A stretch of 64,000 nucleotides of DNA from Apoda limacodes (lineage: Eukaryota; Arthropoda; Insecta; Lepidoptera; Limacodidae): positions 9,548,001-9,612,000 of the forward strand of contig OX291544.1 in NCBI GenBank assembly GCA_946406115.1. The letters are read 5' to 3'. Position numbers and translations under genes: made by a program. The notes beneath the pieces were generated by a model. The model saw nothing but the letters and a program-made list of their open reading frames with translations, did no database searches and was not told the DNA's origin. Positions 57,501-60,761 of this stretch are shown one piece after another (within the stretch, counting starts at the first letter, position 1; every line of letters begins with the position of its first letter).

Positions 57501-59978
57501 GGCAATGACGAGAATTATAAATGACGTAGATAATAAATAAATTAAAAATGAAGATTTAAAACAACTGTAAGTAGTAGTTAAATAAGTAGCTCTAACCCGT
57601 ATTCGTAGTAGACCAGGATGTGTCATTTGAATGATATCTTATTACCCTTAGCCTCGTCTCTTCCATATTCTTGCGTTCTTCAGCCGATTGTTTAGAACAA
57701 TTCCGTACATTACAATCTATACTCTATAGCAAAATTTTACGATACACAATGTTTCGCAAGAGCGCAAGTACGTACAAAAAAACTAATTACGTACCAGACC
57801 AACAAAGGATATATATAAAAACAGAATACGATCAATAAAACGATCGTAAATAGTGAAATAAATTGCTTCGAGTCGTAGTCGTATTGGACCACGACCTATC
57901 ATAATCTATCTACACTTGTATGACTACTTAACAAACCACAAGTTTTGTATAAATGCAACATCTCTGTCTAACAACAATACAAGGAAAAGTCACGAGCTCT
58001 CTGTTTTTGTAGTCAATACCACAGATAATAGGTTACTAAATAACCAGACATATCACTTCCTATAAACTCTTTCATACTTACCGCTTTAACAGCCTACTCA
58101 TTGCTGACCGCTGCTCCGAAAATGTATCTAAAGAGGATACACTTCGCGGCGCCTCGCAGAGGGCTTCAAAGAAACGAATTTCCCATTTGTTTTTGACATT
58201 TACTGATCAATCACTATGAAATATCTAAGTCATAATCCCAAGCCGAATACCTAGGTCTGTTGTTTTTCCAAAATCTTGTAAAACGTTCTATTAACAAGAA
58301 ATCTTTTTAAAACCATTTGTATGAAAAACTAGAATCCTGTATAATTTTTGAACTATAAAATTTGATAGAAAACTGGCACACTGCAGACCTAGATATTTAT
58401 TACTAGAACATGTCTTCAAAATTTCGTGGTGTTTGGTCTGCAAGTGTCAAAAATAAGTAAGAAATTCGTTTGTATGAAACCAGCTGCAAGGCGCCGCGAA
58501 GTGTATACTCTTAAGGTTTAACTACATTAAGTTAGTGCAAACGCGACACGCGGCTGTTGGAAGGCTCCTGAATTGGGCCATCCAGGTCCAAGCGACCGGT
58601 AGGTAATAAGGGCACGCAAATACTTAGAGTAACAAAGTTCTGCCATTACATAATACGATACTCTTACGATTCAATACATGCGCAACCCTTGGGAAGATAA
58701 CTTAGGTACAAAGTCTTTAGTAATAAAAAATGTCATCTTGCAGTTGAAGTTATAAGTAAGTACATCATAAGCAGAAAATCCTTTTTTTTAAATTATCGTT
58801 TAATTAAATTAAATTATTAATTATAACGTTAGTACAGTAGACGAGACATTTGCTAAGATTTGCGACTAGAACTAATGTAGATAGTAACTAAATCCACTGC
58901 ACTGCATGAATAAAAGGACGCCTGATGTAGCTGGGTGGGGGCGAGAAGCGCCCCAGCATTCTTTGATACCTCCTTTATGAGGTGAGCGTGCGGGCTGAAA
59001 GACCGTGTAAGGGTGAGGGGAAGCTACTAGGGGCGGTCGTCGATACTAGTGTTTCGCTATCCGGATAGCGATATCGTCGTCTGGGGCCGTTAGAACATGC
59101 CGAGGCCGCCTAACAATAGTTTTTCGACCGTGCCGTGGTCGGTCGGGGGATGGTAGCTTGTGGATTGCACAATTAATCGGTTCGGGGGCACGCGGTCACA
59201 TTTTGTATCATTATTGTCAAACATTTGTGACGAATAAAACTAACTTTCTAATACCATTTTCGCACTTCCCTGTAGGCAAATGCACCTACTTCAGCCATAT
59301 AAGGTATTATTGAAGGTAGGTATTGCTTACAGAACGACCATTTACCTTTACCACACCGCACCCCGCATATTATCGAAATCTTTGCGCGTAGTTAGTAATG
59401 TATAATCTGTTGGACAAGATCTTCTCGCGCTACTTTGCGAAAATGTACCAACCAGCCAGTCCTATGAATAACTCACACATTTCCGCATGTGCGGTATGCA
59501 TATATGTCTTGCTAATATCGGAGTAATAATTATTCTTTTAAAAAAGGCAATAAATAAAGCAATCGCAGCAGTAGCCACAAAATATGTCGAAATTGCCGCT
59601 CATTATGTAATCGGTTTTATGTACTTACCTGATGCGGAGTCATGTTTGGCAATAGCGACATACTAACTTTAGTGACTTCCCTGAGCTAGGGTTTTCGCGA
59701 CGTATATGTATGGTGGAAGAGTTTAGAACGCTTAGTTAGTAGTGGCCTTTCTGATCCTACTTATTTTGTACCATGACCTTATACTTAAAAGTGCAGTCGT
59801 GAGCATGTAAATGCAAAGCATTAACTTACCGGTTCCCCCAGTCGAGTTTGGCGACGAGTTTCAGCCTCAACGCCCGCGTTTGATCCTGGGTGAGCGTGCC
59901 AGCCAGCAGCGCGCGCCGCCCACTCAGCAGTTCACGCATCACCTTCGCTACCGCACTGAACCGGTATGTTTCCCGCTC
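368..59978 (-). CDS. spg: DOCK3/4-type guanine exchange factor (sponge-like), internal part, 7 exons
   Basis: Exons in transcript order: 59978-59830, 9423-9309, 4469-4185, 3525-3313, 2184-2085, 1337-1102, 527-368. They join to 1258 nt and 419 residues with all GT-AG borders and matching phases. DOCK proteins bind ELMO through the N-terminal SH3/helical part, phosphoinositides through DHR-1, and activate Rac or Rap through DHR-2. The window holds the helical region ([32 protein letters not shown]), the linker strand [17 protein letters not shown], and most of the DHR-1 C2 domain ([42 protein letters not shown]). [12 protein letters not shown] and RFEFRHCS are typical of DOCK3/4 as opposed to DOCK1/2/5 (mbc). 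The SH3 exon, the end of DHR-1 and DHR-2 are outside the window. Confidence 0.92.
725..1035 (-). repeat. 5S-rRNA-derived SINE copy
   Basis: On the minus strand the right end reads AAGTTAAGCAACGTCGAGC then TTGGATGGGTATC, which resembles the internal promoter region of 5S rRNA (A box, then C-box-like sequence). A body with CTCCGTTCTTCAGAGGGCA follows, and a tail near 725-785 contains AATATGGCCTAAACCTCC. It lies in the intron between spg exons f and g. Confidence 0.6.
1102..1337 (-). CDS. spg: spg-like exon f (start of DHR-1)
   Basis: The acceptor TGTTTTCCAG is followed by two bases completing Gly, then 78 codons. It ends [52 protein letters not shown]. This is the beginning of the DHR-1 (C2) domain, which in DOCK proteins binds PtdIns(3,4,5)P3. 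The donor is GAT|GTAAGT, phase 0. Confidence 0.94.
1338..2084. other. spg intron e-f, nothing recognised
   Basis: AT-rich intron. The ORF in 1848-2033 on the minus strand has no family features and looks random. Confidence 0.5.
2085..2184 (-). CDS. spg: spg-like exon e
   Basis: The acceptor GATTTCCAG is followed by 33 codons plus one base: [33 protein letters not shown]. This small exon contains no long ORF and was found by extending the frame of its neighbours. The match to the DOCK pattern (FxxLHExxIRK) and good splice sites (donor G|GTGAGA) support it. Confidence 0.9.
2185..3312. other. spg intron d-e, nothing recognised
   Basis: AT-rich, with short overlapping ORFs on both strands that have no domain character. 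A CpG-rich patch of unknown nature lies at about 3170-3235. Confidence 0.5.
3313..3525 (-). CDS. spg: spg-like exon d
   Basis: The acceptor ACACTTTTAG is followed by 71 codons: [20 protein letters not shown], then a glycine-rich insert ([15 protein letters not shown]), then [15 protein letters not shown] and EKEFTFK. In other DOCKs this is the strand YLVAHVxRxGRM...YRRPxGxAVLxL. The donor is AAG|GTATGT, phase 0. Confidence 0.92.
3526..4184. other. spg intron c-d, nothing recognised
   Basis: Intron sequence between two well-supported exons. The only ORFs are short and carry no conserved motif. Confidence 0.5.
4185..4469 (-). CDS. spg: spg-like exon c (variable linker and SMRDFGH strand)
   Basis: The acceptor TTTTTACAG is followed by 95 codons in phase 0. 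The first 30 or so are a Gly/Ser/Thr-rich linker ([18 protein letters not shown]). The conserved part follows: [46 protein letters not shown]-type [11 protein letters not shown]. The donor is GCT|GTAAGT. The open frame runs on into the intron, but [10 protein letters not shown] in the next exon shows the true join. Confidence 0.93.
6077..6207. repeat. Tandem duplication, 69-bp unit
   Basis: Two adjacent copies of a unit containing GGCTTAACTTACCTATGCAA and GGCACGACT, with one visible difference (CTATGACAAT versus CTGTGACAAT). The offset is exactly 69 bases. Confidence 0.9.
6690..7250 (+). repeat. Unknown dispersed sequence, copy 1
   Basis: Shares ordered similarity over about 0.5 kb with 18149-18666: GGCTACGGTAGACGCTAGA, TTTTGTCTATTGCATTAC, TTCGTTTATTGTATTTAATG, GCAATAAGTCAAAAAATGTG, CTAATGATTTATA. 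No ORF and no clear terminal repeats. The family is unknown to me. Confidence 0.65.
7879..7917. other. Short hairpin
   Basis: TTTCATCCA, then GAAAGGA, a 5-base loop, then TCCTTTC and TGGATGAAA. This gives 16 base pairs with a single mismatch. It could fold in the spg intron RNA; no function is known. Confidence 0.6.
9309..9423 (-). CDS. spg: spg-like exon b
   Basis: The acceptor GTTATAG is followed by one base that completes an Arg codon with the previous exon, then 38 codons: [34 protein letters not shown]3/4 proteins carry LGLDLVPR...DP..IS..ELYR at this place. The donor is GCG|GTAAGA, phase 0. Confidence 0.92.
10848..11019. mobile_element. Short TIR element (MITE-like)
   Basis: 172 bp bounded by 10-bp inverted ends ACGTGACAAC / GTTGTCACGT. 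The interior is GC-richer than its surroundings (for example GTGAGCGGAGCGTAACGCAG on the plus strand). No ORF of transposase type, so non-autonomous if real. The interior resembles an abundant insect repeat I have seen before. Confidence 0.6.
11225..11505 (-). repeat. Dispersed lepidopteran repeat (minus)
   Basis: Reverse orientation of the family at 26801-27107: TAGTAGGAT-like end, TTCATCCCGATCCGTCCAG, CCAGGACCTAACCTATATG and a GGCTCCGCCCGCC terminus. A partial second terminus at about 11305 suggests an internal duplication. Confidence 0.6.
11574..11945 (-). pseudogene. RTE-like LINE, 3'-terminal fragment
   Basis: The minus strand encodes [53 protein letters not shown] and [12 protein letters not shown]. 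This is the conserved C-terminal end of the endonuclease/reverse transcriptase polyprotein of an abundant lepidopteran LINE. Only this end is present, as expected from 5' truncation. Dead copy in the large spg intron. Confidence 0.85.
12552..12785 (-). repeat. tRNA-derived SINE copy A
   Basis: Contains GGACATTACACACAGCG, CAGACATCGGATT, then AAACACAAATGTTTGTCCTG and a decayed tRNA-like B box (AAAATCGAACTGATGCC on the plus strand). The same order occurs at 20190-20428 and 49171-49358. Confidence 0.7.
14850..15325 (+). repeat. Composite repeat with 5S-like head, copy 1
   Basis: Order: TGATTGGATGGATGACCACTT (5S C-box-like), a TTTTTGTTT run, GGTACGAAACCCACGGTGCG, CTAGTCCAACCTGTGCTTGG, a long AT-rich body, and a GTAATAGGGCTCCGTTGGCA end. 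The GGTACGGAACCC/GGGTTCCG family is abundant in Lepidoptera. Confidence 0.65.
15940..16082 (-). repeat. 5S-like head joined to GGTTCCGTACC repeat, copy 2
   Basis: The minus strand reads AAGTTAAGCAACGTCGGGCT, TGGTCAGTATTTGGATGGGT, GACCGCTTAGC, then GGTACGGAACCC. The first three stretches closely follow the 3' half of animal 5S rRNA, including the A and C boxes. It is not a full 5S gene: the 5' half is missing. Confidence 0.8.
16116..16310 (+). repeat. Body fragment of the composite repeat
   Basis: Matches the body at 14984-15130 (GCGCTGTAC, CCGGTTTTTA, TTACTGTTTT) without the head. It lies between two oppositely oriented 5S-like heads. Confidence 0.55.
16318..16620 (+). repeat. Composite repeat with 5S-like head, copy 3
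   Basis: Begins TCGGGCTTGGTCAGTGGTTG, GATGGGTGACCGCTTAGCGG, then TTTTTTTTGTTTGTG, GGAGCCCACGGTGCGCTAG and a body like copy 1. It is in inverted orientation relative to copy 2, 240 bases away. Confidence 0.7.
16600..16725 (-). repeat. Fragment of dispersed lepidopteran repeat
   Basis: Contains GGTACAGCGGTTTAAGCGTG and CTTTCGCATTTATAATATTA, the termini of the same family as 11225-11505, in the same orientation. Confidence 0.55.
17288..17722 (+). repeat. GGTTCCGTACC-type dispersed repeat
   Basis: Begins GGCCAAGTGCGAGACGGATT, then AGGGTTCCGCACC, contains GTATGGGCGCC and TTGTTGTTATAGCGGCAAC, and ends GGTGACAGACGG ... TTGGGTACGGAACCC. The ends are imperfect inverted repeats. The related copy at 36399-36696 is shorter. 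Confidence 0.75.
18149..18666 (+). repeat. Unknown dispersed sequence, copy 2
   Basis: Second copy, same orientation as 6690-7250, with GGCTGCGGTATAGGCTAGA, TTTTGTCTAGTGCATTAC, TTCATTCATTGTATTTAATA, GCAATAAGTCACAAAATGTG and CTAATGATTTATA in the same order. Diverged by substitutions and small gaps. Confidence 0.65.
18716..18900 (+). repeat. Dispersed repeat of unknown family, copy 1
   Basis: Shares GCGATAGGGACAACTGCG-like, AAAATCGG, CCAAATCTCAACC and GTGTCTGTAT in the same order with 30420-30590. Confidence 0.55.
19885..20085 (-). repeat. Jockey-like LINE relic 1 (3' end)
   Basis: Plus-strand text GGTGGCAAATAAGCTTATGG, GCCTATGGACGTTTGCAACA, CTTAGAGAA and GCTTATTTCACAGTCC parallels 38529-38725 piece by piece, so it is the 3' end of the same LINE family. 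Confidence 0.65.
20190..20428 (-). repeat. tRNA-derived SINE copy B
   Basis: On the minus strand the head reads CAGCTTAGTTGGTAGTG (A-box-like) and GGGTTCGATTCTCGCACTGG (B-box-like), followed by a body ending CTGTGTGTAATGTCC. This is the best preserved head of the family in the window and shows a tRNA-type Pol III promoter. Confidence 0.8.
21955..22835 (+). pseudogene. Jockey-like LINE relic 2 (reverse transcriptase remnant)
   Basis: Broken frames still read [20 protein letters not shown] and PVLTRLF (start of the RT domain), and later [27 protein letters not shown] and CCHLWAGAP, with RHRQGIHTP and [11 protein letters not shown] near the end. These are conserved blocks of jockey-type reverse transcriptases in Lepidoptera. 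The YADD core region is deleted between about 22270 and 22330, and several stops and frameshifts are present. Clearly dead. Confidence 0.85.
23345..23505. mobile_element. Foldback element with 46-bp inverted arms
   Basis: Arms 23345-23390 and 23460-23505 are inverted copies (GGACCTTATTGGGAACAGTC, TCGAGCTATTCGGACGC, AGAATTCG) with about four differences, around a 69-bp spacer. The two apparent ORFs are mirror images made by the palindrome. Confidence 0.85.
24590..24730. promoter_or_regulatory. CpG-rich patch, possible promoter
   Basis: CpG-dense for this locus (GAACGCGCGGTCGCATCGC, CCAACCGACAGC, TTTACGTTCCCGATT). No exon recognised. A noncoding first exon or enhancer is possible; the evidence is only base composition. 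Confidence 0.2.
25816..25912. mobile_element. MITE-like element, 97 bp, 19-bp TIRs
   Basis: Left end CTTTTGGACAAATAGTGTG; the right end is its reverse complement with one extra A (CACACTATTTGTCCAAAAAG). The interior has no ORF. Target duplication not obvious. Confidence 0.75.
26100..26290 (+). repeat. Dispersed lepidopteran repeat, plus
   Basis: GGGATGAAACTTGGCACACA, TAGGTTAGGTCCTGGAATA and CGCGGGAATAACTATAACC, ending GCTGGCAAAATCTAGTAATA. Same family as 26801-27107. Confidence 0.65.
26801..27107 (+). repeat. Dispersed lepidopteran repeat, full-looking copy
   Basis: Runs from AAATGTGAAAGTATGTCTGG, through GGGATGAAACTTGGCATACA, GGTAAGGTCCTGGAATAGC and CCGCGGGAATAACCATAAC, to GGCGGGCAGTGCCGCTGGC and AAAGTCTAGTAATAA. 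The most complete of about seven copies in the window. No ORF. Confidence 0.7.
27672..27875 (+). repeat. Dispersed lepidopteran repeat, diverged copy
   Basis: ATAAATGCGAAAATCTGTCT, a short GTCT run, TTAAACCGCTG, GATGAAATTTGGTATGGAGA, and end GGGCGGGTGGAACCGCGAGC. Middle partly missing. Confidence 0.6.
30420..30590 (+). repeat. Dispersed repeat of unknown family, copy 2
   Basis: Same orientation as 18716-18900; AGGGACAACTGCGCCTCGGG corresponds to GAGACAACTGCGATTCGGG there. No coding potential. Confidence 0.55.
30930..31520. promoter_or_regulatory. CpG-rich region, possible inx3 promoter / first exon
   Basis: Two CpG-dense patches (30930-31060 and 31290-31500) stand out in AT-rich DNA 1.1-1.7 kb before the inx3 start codon. 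ORFs are open on both strands in 31256-31581, which is a composition effect. Together with the acceptor at 32588 this is the best place in the window for an untranslated first exon. No TATA box or donor could be singled out. Confidence 0.3.
32588..32608 (+). promoter_or_regulatory. Probable 3' splice site of an inx3 5'-UTR intron
   Basis: A pyrimidine-rich run ending in TTCTTTTCAG stands just before the translated start, with AG at 32588-32589. It looks as good as the gene's other acceptors. It implies at least one noncoding first exon upstream, which I could not locate with certainty. It could also be unused 5'-UTR sequence. Confidence 0.55.
32609..32771 (+). CDS. inx3: inx3 coding exon 1 (start codon, N-terminus, TM1)
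   Basis: Encodes residues 1-54 plus the first base of codon 55. The ATG context is AAGATGG. It holds the cytoplasmic N-terminus and the first membrane helix ([15 protein letters not shown]). The donor is G|GTAAGT at 32772. A good acceptor (TTCTTTTCAG, AG at 32588-32589) lies 19 bases before the ATG, so the exon probably begins at 32590 and an untranslated exon lies upstream. Confidence 0.95.
32609..55097 (+). CDS. inx3: Innexin 3 (Inx3-type gap-junction protein), complete, 8 coding exons
   Basis: Exons: 32609-32771, 48729-48925, 49532-49654, 51397-51492, 51650-51760, 52497-52633, 54091-54238, 54912-55097. Joined they give 1161 nt, 386 residues plus stop, close to the roughly 395 residues of fly Inx3. 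All introns are GT-AG and the phases fit. Innexins form hexameric hemichannels and intercellular channels in the plasma membrane of invertebrate cells. Seen: four membrane segments near residues 36-55, 109-131, 179-204 and 270-298; the family signature YYQWV at 109-113; two cysteines in each extracellular loop (60 and 75; 240 and 258). The start [15 protein letters not shown], the NNLIG-E-P-I junction, YYQWVPF and VPHWVWKN match the Inx3 subfamily rather than Inx1, Inx2 or ShakB as I remember them. The gene lies inside an intron of the antisense spg-like gene. The family call is very secure; the subfamily call is from memory. Confidence 0.96.
33381..33622 (-). repeat. GGTTCCGTACC-type dispersed repeat, in inx3 intron 1
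   Basis: Minus-oriented copy: TAGGGTTCCGTACCC at left, GGTACGGAACCCTTCGTGCG and CGAGTCCGACTCGCACTTG at right. The interior ATACAACATACGTGATTTTT is shared with 36399-36696. Confidence 0.75.
34499..34827 (+). repeat. Dispersed repeat with CCGACTTCA / TGAAGTCGG ends
   Basis: 329 bp bounded by AACCGACTTCA and TGAAGTCGGTT (11-bp inverted ends), with AAAAAAGGAAGAAGGT after the left end. This terminus is common in lepidopteran genomes. No ORF with family character. Confidence 0.7.
34950..35075 (+). repeat. Fragment of dispersed lepidopteran repeat
   Basis: CTTATATTATAAATGCTAAA, a short CTGT run, CCGCTGAACCGATTTCAATT. Only the left part of the 27672-27875 type remains. Confidence 0.5.
36399..36696 (+). 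repeat. GGTTCCGTACC-type dispersed repeat, in inx3 intron 1
   Basis: Well-preserved 298-bp copy from ACCGGCCAAGTGCGAGTC to TGGGTACGGAACCCT, with GGGTTCCGTACC near the left end and GGTACGGAACCC at the right. No ORF. The ends make it resemble a non-autonomous element; its mode of movement is not clear from the sequence. Confidence 0.8.
38525..38930 (-). pseudogene. Jockey-like LINE relic 3 (C-terminal end and 3' UTR)
   Basis: The minus strand reads, over frameshifts, [26 protein letters not shown] and [10 protein letters not shown], the same C-terminal block as in 21955-22835 and 44100-44285, followed by a 3' region shared with 19885-20085. Lies in inx3 intron 1, antisense to it. Confidence 0.8.
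39981..40175. mobile_element. Foldback element with about 55-bp arms
   Basis: The ends AAAACCCGACTGCAAGAA / TTCTTGCAGTCGGGTTTT are exact inverted copies. The arms continue (AAGTAAACAAGTGCC against GGCACTTATTTACTT; CATACCAAATATTTAA against TTAAATATTTGGTATG) with small gaps. The spacer is about 85 bp. No coding capacity. Confidence 0.85.
40425..40708 (+). repeat. Dispersed lepidopteran repeat, plus
   Basis: AACGGCTGAACGGATCTGGA, AATTTGGCACAGAGACAGAA, CGGGAATAACTATAACC, and end GGCAGGCGGAACCACTGGCA. Same family as 26801-27107. Confidence 0.65.
41890..42048. mobile_element. MITE copy, short form (159 bp)
   Basis: The ends TAAGGCTATGGCATACC and GGGTACGCCATCACCTTA are imperfect inverted repeats. 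The interior shares GTTTCGACCAGTG, CATATTACACTATTTAAGCA and TTGCAAACCTAACTCGTTTG with 49747-50233. Confidence 0.8.
42368..42626. mobile_element. Foldback element with about 64-bp arms
   Basis: Arms 42368-42430 and 42563-42626 are inverted copies (GCACTTTAGGCACTTTCGTC, AATGGGGGGATTTTTTTTAC, AATAAGTAGCT). The differences are single bases and one run-length change. Spacer about 130 bp. No ORF. Confidence 0.9.
43582..43699. mobile_element. Foldback repeat with about 35-bp arms
   Basis: Left AAAAATCTAATCTGAATTAC, AGTTTGAATTTGGTG; right CACCAACTTCAAACTGTAAT, TTCAGATCAGATTTTT. The arms appear to extend about 10 bases further with lower match. Confidence 0.75.
44100..44285 (-). pseudogene. Jockey-like LINE relic 4
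   Basis: The minus strand reads [36 protein letters not shown] and [10 protein letters not shown], the same C-terminal block as relic 3. About 190 bp, truncated at both ends, in inx3 intron 1. Confidence 0.75.
45318..45530 (-). repeat. SINE of a second family with internal tandem duplication
   Basis: Contains GGGGGTTGCCTCACAATGTT and TTCCTTCACCG at left and tRNA-like GGGTTCGAACC with CTCTGGGCTACCACC at right, so the Pol III head is on the minus strand. A 38-bp unit (AAGAAAAGACTCATTGGTCA ...) is present twice in tandem at 45393-45430 and 45431-45468, with one difference. Confidence 0.7.
48729..48925 (+). CDS. inx3: inx3 coding exon 2 (extracellular loop 1)
   Basis: Preceded by TTTTCCAG. It completes Gly55 and encodes residues 56-120: extracellular loop 1 with Cys60 and Cys75, then [12 protein letters not shown], the start of the second membrane helix. 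It ends in phase 0 at CAG|GTAAGA. It is separated from exon 1 by a 15.96-kb intron, the longest in the gene. Confidence 0.95.
49171..49358 (-). repeat. tRNA-derived SINE copy C, in inx3 intron 2
   Basis: Same family, minus orientation. B-box-like GGGTTCGATTTCCGTACA, then the body to GTGTGTAATGTCC. It occupies about a third of the 606-bp intron 2 of inx3. Confidence 0.75.
49532..49654 (+). CDS. inx3: inx3 coding exon 3 (end of TM2, cytoplasmic loop)
   Basis: Encodes 41 codons, residues 121-161, from [18 protein letters not shown] to DRDKRQ. The acceptor is TATTACAG and the donor CAG|GTAAAT; both ends are phase 0. The content is the end of membrane helix 2 and the first half of the cytoplasmic loop. 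Confidence 0.95.
49747..50233. mobile_element. MITE copy, long form (487 bp), in inx3 intron 3
   Basis: The ends TAAGGCTTTGGCATACCC and GGGTATGCCATCACCTTA match the short copy. The outer 90 and 70 bases are alike; about 330 bases between them are absent from the short copy. No transposase ORF. Confidence 0.8.
50508..50826 (-). repeat. tRNA-derived SINE copies D/E, partly duplicated
   Basis: Two heads with GTTCGAACCCACGTCC on the plus strand, 148 bases apart, each preceded by TATACATAG and followed by AGAGCAATCAAG or CGAGCAATCAAG. The rest of the body is present only once. In inx3 intron 3. Confidence 0.7.
51397..51492 (+). CDS. inx3: inx3 coding exon 4 (cytoplasmic loop to TM3)
   Basis: Encodes 32 codons, residues 162-193, ending [11 protein letters not shown]. 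The acceptor is TATTTCAG, the donor GTG|GTAAGT, and both ends are phase 0. It carries the second half of the cytoplasmic loop and most of membrane helix 3. Confidence 0.95.
51650..51760 (+). CDS. inx3: inx3 coding exon 5 (TM3 end, extracellular loop 2)
   Basis: Encodes 37 codons, residues 194-230, from [15 protein letters not shown] to EQRTDPM. The acceptor is TTTCCAG, the donor ATG|GTAAGT, and both ends are phase 0. The short 157-bp intron before it has no recognisable insertion. Confidence 0.95.
51761..52496. other. inx3 intron 5
   Basis: 736 bp. A CpG-richer patch at 52090-52340 (GTCTCGTCGTGTGGCATG, ACCGCGGCAGCGCGACGAG) looks like part of a repeat, but I cannot assign it. Nothing else seen. 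Confidence 0.5.
52497..52633 (+). CDS. inx3: inx3 coding exon 6 (extracellular loop 2, TM4 start)
   Basis: Encodes residues 231-275 plus two bases of Trp276: [16 protein letters not shown], the second loop with Cys240 and Cys258, and the start of membrane helix 4 (IFIFLWF). The acceptor is GTTACAAAG, weaker than the CAG acceptors elsewhere in the gene, but the reading frame and family alignment (DPM-IEVFPR) fix it. The donor is TG|GTAAGT. Confidence 0.94.
52634..54090. other. inx3 intron 6, mostly a LINE
   Basis: 1457 bp, of which about 1150 bp (52846-53998) is an antisense RTE-like LINE fragment. The remaining ends are short AT-rich stretches with the splice sites. Confidence 0.8.
52846..53998 (-). 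pseudogene. RTE-like LINE fragment (reverse transcriptase to 3' end)
   Basis: The minus strand encodes [20 protein letters not shown] and LAFVDYEK, then [20 protein letters not shown], the RT catalytic box FADDIVVM (near 53610-53620), [15 protein letters not shown] and DEYVYVGQT. After stops and a frameshift around 53310-53410 it continues [53 protein letters not shown] and YVQQWTSMG with a stop. The endonuclease domain and the RT start are missing, so it is 5'-truncated. Part of one clade of RTE-type LINEs that is abundant in moths. Inserted antisense in inx3 intron 6. Confidence 0.9.
54091..54238 (+). CDS. inx3: inx3 coding exon 7 (TM4, start of C-terminal tail)
   Basis: Completes Trp276 and encodes residues 277-325: the end of membrane helix 4 ([14 protein letters not shown]), then the basic tail [13 protein letters not shown]. 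The acceptor is ACTTGACAG. The donor CAG|GTTTGT is a slightly weak GT site. The intron before it consists mostly of a LINE fragment. Confidence 0.95.
54326..54690. repeat. Inverted pair of related repeat ends in inx3 intron 7
   Basis: Minus-oriented 54326-54427 (GTGACCACGAAGAGGTGCA, CGAAACGTCGGCACCC, AAAAAAGGTACG) faces plus-oriented 54573-54690 (GTGACTACGAGGAGGTGCT, TAAAACGTCTGTACCC, AAAAAATTTTAAG). About 145 bp separate them. CGAAACGTCGG ends occur in Penelope-like elements among others; that assignment is a guess. Confidence 0.5.
54912..55097 (+). CDS. inx3: inx3 coding exon 8 (C-terminal tail, stop)
   Basis: Encodes residues 326-386 and TAA at 55095-55097. It begins [15 protein letters not shown], the conserved cytoplasmic segment of innexins, and ends with a short variable tail ([18 protein letters not shown]). 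The acceptor is TTTTCGCAG. Confidence 0.95.
   Translation, partial: VGDFILLHFLGQNMSLRVLGEVLDELSRRLHLGSNPPSAPSTLEMAPIYPDIDKYAKETET
55098..56788 (+). other. inx3: Probable inx3 3' UTR with several poly(A) signals
   Basis: AT-rich sequence after the stop codon, with no competing exon. Canonical AATAAA hexamers are at 55161, 55212, 55502, 56560, 56577 and 56783. The one at 55212 has T-rich sequence just after it and would give a short UTR. The one at 56783 would give a UTR of about 1.7 kb. Which is used cannot be told from the sequence. Confidence 0.5.
58131..58512. mobile_element. Foldback element, 382 bp, arms about 75 bp
   Basis: Left AAGAGGATACACTTCGCGGC, GCCTCGCAG, AAACGAATTTC, TTTTTGACA; the right arm has the reverse complement in order (TGTCAAAAA, GAAATTCGTTT, CTGCAAGGC, GCCGCGAAGTGTATACTCTT). 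The interior contains ATTTGATAGAAAACTGGCAC and ACTGCAGACCTAG, shared with 61588-61684. Confidence 0.85.
58918..59210. other. GC-rich stem-loop island of unknown nature
   Basis: About 290 bp far richer in GC and CpG than the rest of the intron. It contains the hairpin GGGGCGAGAAGCGCCCC and the perfect 18-base palindrome TCGCTATCCGGATAGCGA (59054-59071). No conserved protein reading on either strand. It could be the structured 3' end of a retroelement; I do not recognise which. Confidence 0.5.
59830..59978 (-). CDS. spg: spg-like exon a (helical region)
   Basis: The acceptor GATTATAG is followed by 49 codons plus two bases: [42 protein letters not shown]. This matches the conserved DOCK3/4 stretch of the type LLSGTLTxDQxRELKLK...DWGN. 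The donor is CG|GTAAGT. It is GC-rich compared with the surrounding DNA. The next exon is 50.4 kb downstream. Confidence 0.92.
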
Positions 59979-60761
59979 CTATAATCACCATTAAAATGTT
60001 GACAAATGCAAGAGAAATATTAACGTCAAATTCAATGTGCCGCTAATAGTCCAGAAATACATAATAATTCAAACACCCACAAATCCCGCGTCTACCACTA
60101 ACAAACACACGTACATTTGATGTTCAATTAAAAACATATTTTGGAAAAAAATTATTTTAGATACGCTATGCATTTCATTCTAAAGCCCCACCTCTGTAAT
60201 GTAGTATTCTATATTTAATAGTACATTGTTCACCAAGAGATGAAAGTGACTGAATACTAACGAGGTGTAGTTTGAGGCTTGAAGCGAAGCTGAGTGATAC
60301 ATAGTGCTTTATGCTGTGTGCTTATCCACTTATGAGCAAAATAAAAGATAATTAATTGAAATGTATAATATGTTTAGTTAAAAAATATATTAAAATTATT
60401 ACAGTTGTTGAAAGTAATCTAACCACGCTTTGCACTAATAGCTTTAACAACATGCAAGTGACCAGTAACATTTTTTGGAACACTTAAGTTATTAGAAAAT
60501 ATAGTTCACATATATTATCACAGACGGTGCTGTTCAAAATTAGAACGCGTTATATAGGTTTTCCGTTCTGAACGGACACATTCATATTAGAAAGATTTTA
60601 ATGCAACCCGCTGAGCAAGTTAGTAATGAAGTATATCTGCAAAGACATTCAATCAAAAGCATTTTCACTATAGAACCATGATAAATAATTTATACATATG
60701 ACTGCACATAATGATACAAGCGAGTTTCACCTTCCGCTCGGGCTGCAATTCTACTTTTTAG

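Larger units (their letters stand above)
56789..59829. other. spg intron right of inx3
   Basis: AT-rich intron with the foldback element at 58131-58512 and the GC-rich island at 58918-59210. Nothing else recognised. Confidence 0.5.
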
